Source: Candidatus Saccharibacteria bacterium oral taxon 488 | GTDB lineage: Bacteria > Patescibacteriota > Saccharimonadia > Saccharimonadales > Saccharimonadaceae | Assembly (NCBI GenBank): GCA_013099015.1 | Contig: CP039998.1 | Coordinates: 1-64,000 of the forward strand | Direction of reading: 5' to 3' | DNA length: 64,000 nucleotides | In this document: one piece after another, positions 26,901-33,856 of the stretch | Numbering within the stretch: the stretch's first letter is position 1 | Layout of the letters: each line of letters starts with the position of its first letter | Notes under the pieces: model-generated | The model's input: the letters and a program-made list of their open reading frames with translations, nothing else | Database searches by the model: none | Told to the model about the DNA's origin: nothing | Made by a program: the position numbers and the translations under genes

Positions 26901-26993
26901 GGAGGAGTACCCAAGTGGCTGAAGGGGACGGTTTGCTAAATCGTTAGTACGGGGAGACCTGTAGCGGGAGTTCGAATCTCCCCTCCTCCGCCA
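26901..26993 (+). tRNA. tRNA-Ser (GCT)
   Basis: Long-variable-arm tRNA. Acceptor GGAGGAG/CTCCTCC, anticodon stem ACGGT/ATCGT with loop TTGCTAA gives GCT, T-arm GTTCGAATC. CCA is encoded at 26991-26993. Confidence 0.95.
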
Positions 26994-27008
26994 GAGTTAT
27001 GCCGCTCT

Positions 27009-27036
27009 CGTCTCGGTTTATCCGGGACGTATTTTA
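27009..27036 (+). terminator. Terminator after tRNA-Ser (GCT)
   Basis: Stem CGTCTCGG/CCGGGACG (8 bp, one G-T pair) with loop TTTAT, followed by TATTTTATTG. Confidence 0.75.
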
Positions 27037-27111
27037 TTGTTTTGTTAGTACGCGGAGTGGGTATCGGATAGAATTTTGGGCCGACGGCACCATCTAAATC
27101 AGGAAATATTA

Positions 27112-27140
27112 TTGACAAATTAAAAACCTTATGCTATTAT
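27112..27140 (+). promoter_or_regulatory. Promoter of the His-rich protein gene
   Basis: -35 TTGACA (27112-27117), 17-base spacer ending TGC, -10 TATTAT (27135-27140). This near-consensus promoter lies about 47 bases before the ATG at 27188 and leaves a roughly 40-base leader. Confidence 0.7.
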
Positions 27141-27187
27141 CCTAACATTGCTATGGCCAGATCCATAGAAATAAACATAAAAATAAT

Positions 27188-27541
27188 ATGAAATATTTAT
27201 CACACATTCTCACTACTGCCACCATGGCACTCGGCCTATCGACCAGCCTCGGCGTGTTTTTGCATGACACGAATGTTGACAAAGCGGTTATTTCTGCGTG
27301 GCGGGTTATGAAAGATGCGTATCAGGTCGATGACGACCACCACGCTAAGCCCCATTCCTCACCGCATACTCACTCTGACCATCATGATTTTTCGGGGGCG
27401 CTAAAAGACGGGCAAACCCACCCGCGGACGACACCGCGTAGCGCTGATCGTAAGCATATACACACCAAACTCGTCAGCCGCGGTGGTGATGGTGATATTG
27501 ACGGGCATCGACTGATGGTCGATCCGATTAGCGTGAGCTGA
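27188..27541 (+). CDS. Exported histidine-rich small protein
   Basis: A 117-residue protein with an N-terminal hydrophobic signal (about 1-22) and a hydrophilic, histidine- and aspartate-rich body (DDDHHAKPHSSPHTHSDHHD at about 53-72). The composition suggests metal binding (Zn, Ni or Cu), but no fold is recognised. A strong promoter precedes it, while no good ribosome site is seen before ATG. Its end overlaps valS on the other strand by 14 bases. Confidence 0.65.
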   Translation: MKYLSHILTTATMALGLSTSLGVFLHDTNVDKAVISAWRVMKDAYQVDDDHHAKPHSSPHTHSDHHDFSGALKDGQTHPRTTPRSADRKHIHTKLVSRGGDGDIDGHRLMVDPISVS

Positions 27542-30083
27542 TGACTTCGAGCTCACTGATAAAGCGCTGGATGAGCTTTTCCTGCTCAGCTAGCTGTTGG
27601 CGAGTTTCCTCAACGAGATAGGCTGGCGCCTTTTCAACGTAAGTTGGATTATCCAGCCGTGCTTGAAGGTTTGACAGGGTTCGTCGCGCTTCGTTTAGCC
27701 GTACTTCCAGATCGGTCTGGTGCTGATAGAGCGTCTTCTCGTCAATATCCAGCCATGCTTCCCTGTTTGCTGCCGCTAACCTAAGGCCCCGTGGCTGGTC
27801 GGTGTGCGCAATTGACTCCAGACGTATGAGGTGTTTGATGGTGTCTTGATTATCAGCGATGAGGCTGTCATTGCCGTATAACAAGCGGTATTTTTTATTA
27901 CCCGGCAACTCAGCGATTACCCAGCGACCTTCGGCGACCAGCGTCTTCAGCTGTTCAAACTGCTCAGCAGCGATAGGGTCGAACTTCTCTGGGGTTGGCC
28001 AGTGGTCGCGCATCAAAATGCCATCGGTGTAATTAAGCGTCTGCCAAATTGTCTCGGTGACGAATGGCGCGAATGGATGAGCGATTTTCAAGCTGGTTGC
28101 CAGCGCCCATGACAGTAATGGGCGGTTGATAGCGGTTTTTGACGATTCGATGTACCAATCAGCTAAGTCGTCCCAGATGGCGTGATAGACCGTGTCTGCG
28201 GCTTCAGAAAAGCGGTACTGCTCCAGGCGGACGGCGACGTTATTGGCGGCGTCATTCAGCTGGCGGATAATCCAGTGGTCGGCCGGCGTCTGCGGCTCTA
28301 GGCCAACGATTTGGTGTTCATCGCCGATTTGTGCCTCGACGAAACGAGCGATATTCCACAGCTTATTACAGAAGTTGCGAGCAGCGATGACCGCGCCCTT
28401 GTTGAAGGCTTGATGTTGGGCCGGCGCGCGGCCAGCGATGATGCCCATGCGGGTGGCGTCCGAGCCAAATTCTGAGACTAGCTCCATTGGGTTGATGACA
28501 TTGCCTTTGGATTTGGACATTTTTTGATTATGTTCGTCGTTAACCATACCGTGCAAATAGACGTCCTTGAACGGTAGTTTGCCGGTGCGGTACAGGCTGA
28601 GCATAATCATGCGCGCTACCCACGCCCGCATAATGTCCATGCCAGTTTCCATCAGGCTGGTTGGGAAATACTTGGCTAGTTCCCCGCCGTTTAGGTAATC
28701 GGTAACGATGTACGGCCACTGTCCAGATGAGAACCAAGTATCAAAGGTATCCTCTTCTCTGATATATGTTGTACCATTTACAACTATCTTTCGTTCGTCG
28801 GTACGAATGTTAAATATCCAATCGCGCGGATCGCTTTCATTAACAAATGCTGGAATCGGGATGCCCCACGGGATTTGCCGAGAGATATTCCAATCTTTCA
28901 GTTGCTTGAGATAAGCGATAAGCTCTTTGCGCTTGGCGGCTGGATAAAAGGTAACCTCTTCCCTCTCTAAGGCTTCGATGGCTGGCTGAGCCAACGGCTG
29001 CATTTTAATAAACCACTGCTCCTTAACCATCGGCTCGATGACGCTGCCGCACTTGTAACAATGTCCGACGGCATGTTCAATGTCTGTTTCGCCGCGGCGC
29101 AGCTCCAAAGATTCCAGAGCTGCTAATACACGAGTGCGGGCTTCTGCTGGCGTCAGGCCTAAGAATTGCGGCGGTACGTTGACCATCGTACCCTCTTGGC
29201 TGATGATTTGTTTGAGCGGCAAGTTGTGGCGCTGGGCCATCTCGAAGTCGTTCGGGTCGTGCGCCGGTGTAATTTTCACCGCGCCAGTACCGTAATTCAT
29301 ATCGACGTACTCGTCGGCGATAATCGGGATTTCCTCGTCGGTGATTGGCAATAAAATTCGTGTGCCGATGAGATGTTTGTAACGTTCATCGTCCGGATGG
29401 ACGGCTACTGCTACGTCGCCTAGCATGGTCTCCGGCCGCGTGGTGGCGACTACGATTTCGCTGATTTTATCCAGCGTCGGGTAAGCGATTTGCCACAACT
29501 TCCCTTTTTCATTTTTATGCTCAACCTCGATGTCGGCGAAGCTGGTTTGGTGTTTGGTGCAATAATTAACGATCCGCTCGCCGCGGTAAACGAGCCCGTC
29601 ATCCCACATTTTTTTGAATGTCTCATACACCGTAGCGATGACTTTATCGTCCAGCGTAAAGGTCAAATGCTGCCAAGAAGCGCTGACGCCCAGAGCGCGC
29701 AGCTGCAACTCCATGTTGCCGCGTTTTTCTTCCACAAATGTCCAAACCTGATCGTACAGTTGTTCACGTGAAAAGTCAAAGCGGCTTTTTCCCTGTTTGG
29801 CTAGCTCTTTTTCATAAACTACCCATGTCTCAAAGCCAGCATGATCTGCCCCAGGAATAAATACCGCATCATCGCCCTTCATGCGGTGATAGCGAATCAT
29901 AATATCCTTCAAATTCATGTCTAGGGCATGGCCAATGTGCAAGTTGCCATTGGCGTTGGGCGGCGGCATGACGACAGAGTACGGTTTGCCGACACCGGTC
30001 GGCTCTAATGCGCCGCTGGTTTCCCACATGGCGTAAATGTTTGGTTCGTAATCGTTTGGTGTATATTGTTTGGCTAGCTGCAT
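27528..30083 (-). CDS. valS: Valine--tRNA ligase
   Basis: Class I aminoacyl-tRNA synthetase that charges tRNA-Val. The 851-residue protein has the HIGH motif at 49-52, an editing domain, the KMSKS motif at 521-525, an anticodon-binding region, and the C-terminal coiled coil typical of ValRS (LEVRLNEARRTLSNLQARL). An AGGGA ribosome site precedes ATG. The leader carries two CACGTG palindromes (described separately). Downstream of femAB on the same strand. Confidence 0.97.
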   Translation of the reverse strand: MQLAKQYTPNDYEPNIYAMWETSGALEPTGVGKPYSVVMPPPNANGNLHIGHALDMNLKDIMIRYHRMKGDDAVFIPGADHAGFETWVVYEKELAKQGKSRFDFSREQLYDQVWTFVEEKRGNMELQLRALGVSASWQHLTFTLDDKVIATVYETFKKMWDDGLVYRGERIVNYCTKHQTSFADIEVEHKNEKGKLWQIAYPTLDKISEIVVATTRPETMLGDVAVAVHPDDERYKHLIGTRILLPITDEEIPIIADEYVDMNYGTGAVKITPAHDPNDFEMAQRHNLPLKQIISQEGTMVNVPPQFLGLTPAEARTRVLAALESLELRRGETDIEHAVGHCYKCGSVIEPMVKEQWFIKMQPLAQPAIEALEREEVTFYPAAKRKELIAYLKQLKDWNISRQIPWGIPIPAFVNESDPRDWIFNIRTDERKIVVNGTTYIREEDTFDTWFSSGQWPYIVTDYLNGGELAKYFPTSLMETGMDIMRAWVARMIMLSLYRTGKLPFKDVYLHGMVNDEHNQKMSKSKGNVINPMELVSEFGSDATRMGIIAGRAPAQHQAFNKGAVIAARNFCNKLWNIARFVEAQIGDEHQIVGLEPQTPADHWIIRQLNDAANNVAVRLEQYRFSEAADTVYHAIWDDLADWYIESSKTAINRPLLSWALATSLKIAHPFAPFVTETIWQTLNYTDGILMRDHWPTPEKFDPIAAEQFEQLKTLVAEGRWVIAELPGNKKYRLLYGNDSLIADNQDTIKHLIRLESIAHTDQPRGLRLAAANREAWLDIDEKTLYQHQTDLEVRLNEARRTLSNLQARLDNPTYVEKAPAYLVEETRQQLAEQEKLIQRFISELEVISSR

Positions 30084-30094
30084 GAATGATCCCT

Positions 30095-30112
30095 ACTTTT
30101 CACGTGAAAAGT
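30095..30112. promoter_or_regulatory. Perfect palindrome in the valS leader (copy 1)
   Basis: ACTTTTCACGTGAAAAGT is an 18-bp perfect palindrome that ends 12 bases from the valS start codon, next to the ribosome site. It could be an operator or an RNA hairpin that hides the ribosome site. Confidence 0.5.
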
Positions 30113-30133
30113 GAGCATTGTCGCCATCAAGAT

Positions 30134-30147
30134 TTTTCACGTGAAAA
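30134..30147. promoter_or_regulatory. Perfect palindrome in the valS leader (copy 2)
   Basis: TTTTCACGTGAAAA repeats the 14-bp core of copy 1, with centres 37 bp apart. The pair looks like two binding sites for a dimeric regulator. Confidence 0.5.
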
Positions 30148-30258
30148 CCTGGCGGGCAATATGTGCAAACTATCTCTCCACGCATTTATATTACCAAGCC
30201 AATTATACCACAGAAAAAGGGGCGGCAAAACCGTAGATGATGCCTGGCTAGGGGCGTT

Positions 30259-31182
30259 TTAACGCAGCGTTTGGTAGGCGCGGTACAGCCAGTAGCGGCT
30301 GCGCTGTAATGGCAAATCCCAAGCGCCGGCAAAGGTGACGTCGTGTCCGCCAAATGAGCGTTTGAACTTGGTGAAGCCAGCCCATGGATGGTTTTTGTCG
30401 GCACCGTCGGGGGCGATACCGTAGAGGTCGGCTTTGGCTAATCCGCGCCGCTGAGCGTCAATGATTGCCTCGGCCAGCAGGGCAGTGCCAGCGTTGAGCC
30501 TGCGGTGAGCTGGGTCTGACGAGGCGCCAGCGTGGGCGTAATATAGCGTGTCGCTGCTGTGGTAAAACAGAGCAGCGGCGATGGGCTGATCGTCAAGCGT
30601 GGCGTAGTACAGCGTGGCTGCACCGAGCGGGAAGAGGGTAGCGGCTTGCTGACGGAAATAACTATCAGGGTGCGGCGTGATGCCGCGCTGCTGGGCGACG
30701 TGGTGGACGAATTTCAGTAAGATATCAATGTCGTGCGGGTCGGTCGAGCGGTGGACGGCGACGCCTTTTTTATGATAATTGCGGTACACATTACGAACTG
30801 GCTGCGCCATATTGGCAATCAGCTGGTCTTGCGGTTGTGTTAGGTCAATGACGTGTGAATGTTCCGGCTGGAGCTTTTGGTAGGTAACCTTTTTCCAGCC
30901 GTGAGATTTGAGATGCGTGGTAAAGTTAGGGTTGGTTGGCTCAACGCGCAGGAAAGTGACATGATGCTTTTTGCCAAGCTGAGCTAGGGAATCAAGAGCT
31001 GCTGCCAGTGAATGTTCGTCAGCAGCAGTTGGGCCGTACGGACAATACAAGCGGGAATTGCCAGTGCTGCGCTCCAAAATAGCCAAATATTCCCAGCCCG
31101 GGCCGCTATCGCGAAAGGTGGTGCGCCCGAGCGATTCTTGAAAGGCTTGCCAGGCGGTTGATTGTAAAAAATGTTGATTCAT
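30259..31182 (-). CDS. FemAB-family aminoacyltransferase (peptidoglycan bridge)
   Basis: A 307-residue protein of the FemA/FemX type, which transfers an amino acid from aminoacyl-tRNA to the peptidoglycan stem peptide in the cytoplasm. It has the doubled GNAT fold with NYHKKGVAV in the middle, and the hallmark C-terminal pattern DLYGIAPDG followed by GFTKFKRSFGG. It is 18 bases downstream of tsaD on the same strand. It lacks the coiled-coil arm of FemA, so it is closer to FemX-like short forms. The amino acid added is unknown. Confidence 0.9.
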   Translation of the reverse strand: MNQHFLQSTAWQAFQESLGRTTFRDSGPGWEYLAILERSTGNSRLYCPYGPTAADEHSLAAALDSLAQLGKKHHVTFLRVEPTNPNFTTHLKSHGWKKVTYQKLQPEHSHVIDLTQPQDQLIANMAQPVRNVYRNYHKKGVAVHRSTDPHDIDILLKFVHHVAQQRGITPHPDSYFRQQAATLFPLGAATLYYATLDDQPIAAALFYHSSDTLYYAHAGASSDPAHRRLNAGTALLAEAIIDAQRRGLAKADLYGIAPDGADKNHPWAGFTKFKRSFGGHDVTFAGAWDLPLQRSRYWLYRAYQTLR

Positions 31183-31200
31183 GTTGTAATCCTCACAACG

Positions 31201-32514
31201 TTAGATTGCTGTCATTGATAAACTTGGTTGGACTTCTAGGTCGTACGGGTCGGCAGGCTGGTCGATTTGAGCGCGGAAATAGCCGAGTGTGGCGATCATG
31301 GCGGCGTTGTCGGTGCAGAGCTGGATCGGTGCGTACTCGATATCGATTGGTAAGACCCCACGCAATTGGCGGCGTAATTCTTGATTGGCGGCGACGCCAC
31401 CGGCGATGACGACGGAGGCAGGCTGGAAATTGTCGTAAGCTTTTTTAGTCTTATCGACCAGGGTTTTAACGGCGGTGTACTGGAAACTGGCTGCCATATT
31501 ATGCCTTAGACTGTCGTTTACTAGCTCTGGAAGCTCGTGCGACGGAAAGGTGAAGTCTTTGCCCACCTCGCGCTGAACGGTCCTCAGAACGGCTGTCTTG
31601 AGGCCAGAGAAGGAGAAATCGTACTCGCCGGCGAGCTTGGCGATGGGCAGGTGAAAAGCGTGGGGATCACCGAGCTCGGCTGCTTTGGCAATAGCAGGGC
31701 CGCCAGGGTAGGGCAGGCCAATGATTTTGGCAACCTTATCAAACGCCTCGCCGACGGCGTCGTCTTGGGTTTGGCCGATGAGCTGGTAGTCGCCGTGATT
31801 CTGGAAAAGGACGAGCTGCGAATGCCCGCCAGAGACGATGAGGGCGAGGAGGGGGAAAGCGGGTTGATGGTGCGGCAGGATAAGGTTAAGGCAAGCTGGC
31901 GACCTCTCATCGGTGCCGATGGTTTTGCGGACGGCGCTGCCGGATGCATTCGGCGCAGAGGAGACGGTTGCCAGTTGCCGGCTAGGGATAGGGGCGTCTG
32001 TCTCGGAGTACTCTTTACGGGTGGCTTCGCCAGCCCGTGGCGTTCGGCTGACGGGGCTTGACGCGCCCGTCACAGCCTCCTCAAAGACGACTGCTGAGGT
32101 TGGCTCGACAGTTTTTGACTTGTCAATAATGTGATGAGATCCTTGTTTCGTAATAAAATTAGCATACACATGCGCCTCGACATGATGTATTTTGTAGAGC
32201 GGCTTATTGTGAATGATGGCGAGGGTGCGGGCGGCGAGGGTGCCGATGAGCAGCGAGCCGATCAGGCCGGGTGCGTAGGTGACAGCGATAGCGTCGATAT
32301 CGTCCCAGGTGCAATCGGCATCAGACAGGGCTTTTTTGATGACCGGGTTAATAACCTCTAGGTGGCTGCGGGCGGCAATCTCCGGGATAACGCCGCCGTA
32401 TTCGGCATGGATGTCGATTTGGGAATTGACCACATTAGAAAGCAAGCGTTCGCCGTCTTCAACGACCGCCGCCGCTGTTTCATCGCAGCTGGACTCGATT
32501 CCCAAAATCCTCAT
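31201..32514 (-). CDS. tsaD: tRNA N6-threonylcarbamoyladenosine transferase TsaD with large insertion
   Basis: Catalytic subunit of the t6A37 tRNA modification complex. It starts with the conserved MRILGIESSCDETAAAVV, has the iron-binding HVEAH (HxxxH, 111-115) and SGGHSQLVL after it, and the nucleotide loops IAGGVAANQ and the terminal region typical of Kae1/TsaD. At 437 residues it is about 90 longer than usual: residues 124-218 form an in-frame insertion rich in Ser, Thr, Ala and Pro, absent from standard TsaD. Promoter TGC TATAAT lies 8 bases before ATG, divergent to the MurE-like gene. Confidence 0.95.
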   Translation of the reverse strand: MRILGIESSCDETAAAVVEDGERLLSNVVNSQIDIHAEYGGVIPEIAARSHLEVINPVIKKALSDADCTWDDIDAIAVTYAPGLIGSLLIGTLAARTLAIIHNKPLYKIHHVEAHVYANFITKQGSHHIIDKSKTVEPTSAVVFEEAVTGASSPVSRTPRAGEATRKEYSETDAPIPSRQLATVSSAPNASGSAVRKTIGTDERSPACLNLILPHHQPAFPLLALIVSGGHSQLVLFQNHGDYQLIGQTQDDAVGEAFDKVAKIIGLPYPGGPAIAKAAELGDPHAFHLPIAKLAGEYDFSFSGLKTAVLRTVQREVGKDFTFPSHELPELVNDSLRHNMAASFQYTAVKTLVDKTKKAYDNFQPASVVIAGGVAANQELRRQLRGVLPIDIEYAPIQLCTDNAAMIATLGYFRAQIDQPADPYDLEVQPSLSMTAI

Positions 32515-32554
32515 TTGCTTTTATTATAGCAAATATAAGTGGTAAAATAGGGAC
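32515..32554. promoter_or_regulatory. Divergent leaderless promoters of tsaD and the MurE-like gene
   Basis: In 40 bases there are two extended -10 boxes. On the minus strand TGC TATAAT (32523-32528) stands 8 bases before the tsaD ATG. On the plus strand TGG TAAAAT (32543-32548) stands 6 bases before the MurE-like ATG. Neither leaves room for a ribosome site. Confidence 0.65.
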
Positions 32555-33853
32555 ATGAAAGCCACATTGGTGAAATTTGTGAGGAAGGTGCTGCCGGGCG
32601 GAATGCTGCGGCGGCTAGAGAATGGGTATCGGCGGTTGCGTGTCAAGCTGGTTAGCGCGCGGTATGGTAATCCGTCAAAGCACCTCAGGGTGATCGCGGT
32701 GACTGGGACGAATGGCAAGACGACAACGTCGTGCTATATCAATGAGATTTTGAAGGAAGCTCATTTCACGACCGCGATGTTCACCACGGCGGTGATCGAA
32801 GTGGCGGGCAAGCGAAAACTTAACGACCTCAACGCTACGGTGGCGAGTACGGCGCGGATGCAGCGGTTTTTCCGCGACGCCAAGCGGGCGAACGCCGACT
32901 ACGTGGTGCTGGAGGTGACGAGTCATGCGCTGGATCAGCACAAGCTGGACGGCGTGCCGATCGAGGCAGCGGTGATGACGAATTTGACGCAGGATCACCT
33001 CGATTATCACAAGACGATGGAAGAGTACGCAGCGGCCAAGAGCAAGCTGTTTCAGCTGCACCCACGGTTTATCGTGCTCAATCGCGATGATGAGTGGTAT
33101 GATTATTTCAATCAGTTTGTTGCTAGTGAGCAAAAGATGACGTACGGTCGAAGCGCAGAGGCTGAGGCAAAAATTACCCATGTCAAGTTGTACCGCAAGG
33201 GCACCGAGGCCGACGTAGTGCTGGATCATCAGACACACTTGGAGTTGGCGACGAATCTGCCGGGCGAGTTCAACGTGATGAATATGACGGCCGCGACGAC
33301 GCTGGCGTATCTATTGGGTGTCAAGCTGGAGGATATCCAGGAAGGCGTGGCTAATGTCGAGGCCGTGCCGGGGCGGTTTGAGCGAGCGGTCGAGGGCCTG
33401 GGCTATGACGTGATCGTTGATTATGCTCATACGCCGGATGCGCTGGAAAAACTGCTGGCGGCGGCCCGCGGCATCACCAAGCAGCGGGTGATCTTGGTGT
33501 TCGGGGCGTGTGGCGATCGTGATCGGGGCAAGCGGCCGATTATGGGTGAGATCGCGGCACGCGGGGCAGATCGGATTTTCCTGACTGACGAGGAGAGCTA
33601 TAACGAAGATCCAGAGCAGATCCGGCGAATGTTGATGGAAGGAATTGAGCGCGGTCGCGGCGATGCGAAAACGACGGAAATTGCCGACCGGCGCCAGGCG
33701 ATTGAGCGGGCGCTCGGCTGCGCCAAGAAGGGTGATATGGTGCTGATCACCGGTATGGGCCACGAGCAGTATCGGATCGTCAATGGTCAGCGGCTGCCGT
33801 GGAATGATGGCCAGGTGGTACGCGAGATCGTTGGTCGGGAACGGGCGGCGTGA
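32555..33853 (+). CDS. MurE-like Mur ligase lacking the N-terminal UDP-binding domain
   Basis: ATP-dependent amide ligase of the Mur family, closest to MurE, which adds the third amino acid to UDP-MurNAc-dipeptide. The ATP loop TGTNGKTTT is at residues 50-58, followed by LEVTSHALDQHKLDG and TNLTQDHLDYHKTMEEY. The C-terminal domain has DYAHTPDALE and the ACGDRDRGKRPIMG block. Residues 1-45 are too short to hold the normal N-terminal domain of about 100 residues. The DNPR motif for meso-DAP is replaced by TDEESYNEDP. Substrate is therefore open. It is followed 3 bases later by the RNA-repair gene. Confidence 0.88.
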   Translation: MKATLVKFVRKVLPGGMLRRLENGYRRLRVKLVSARYGNPSKHLRVIAVTGTNGKTTTSCYINEILKEAHFTTAMFTTAVIEVAGKRKLNDLNATVASTARMQRFFRDAKRANADYVVLEVTSHALDQHKLDGVPIEAAVMTNLTQDHLDYHKTMEEYAAAKSKLFQLHPRFIVLNRDDEWYDYFNQFVASEQKMTYGRSAEAEAKITHVKLYRKGTEADVVLDHQTHLELATNLPGEFNVMNMTAATTLAYLLGVKLEDIQEGVANVEAVPGRFERAVEGLGYDVIVDYAHTPDALEKLLAAARGITKQRVILVFGACGDRDRGKRPIMGEIAARGADRIFLTDEESYNEDPEQIRRMLMEGIERGRGDAKTTEIADRRQAIERALGCAKKGDMVLITGMGHEQYRIVNGQRLPWNDGQVVREIVGRERAA

Positions 33854-33856
33854 GGC

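Noticed and set aside
30084..30258. T-box riboswitch before valS
   Set aside because: No T-box sequence or antiterminator helix is visible; only the two CACGTG palindromes stand out.
31537..32061. A 174-codon plus-strand frame inside tsaD
   Set aside because: It is antisense to tsaD and its insertion. I considered a separate inserted gene, but no ribosome site or family is visible.
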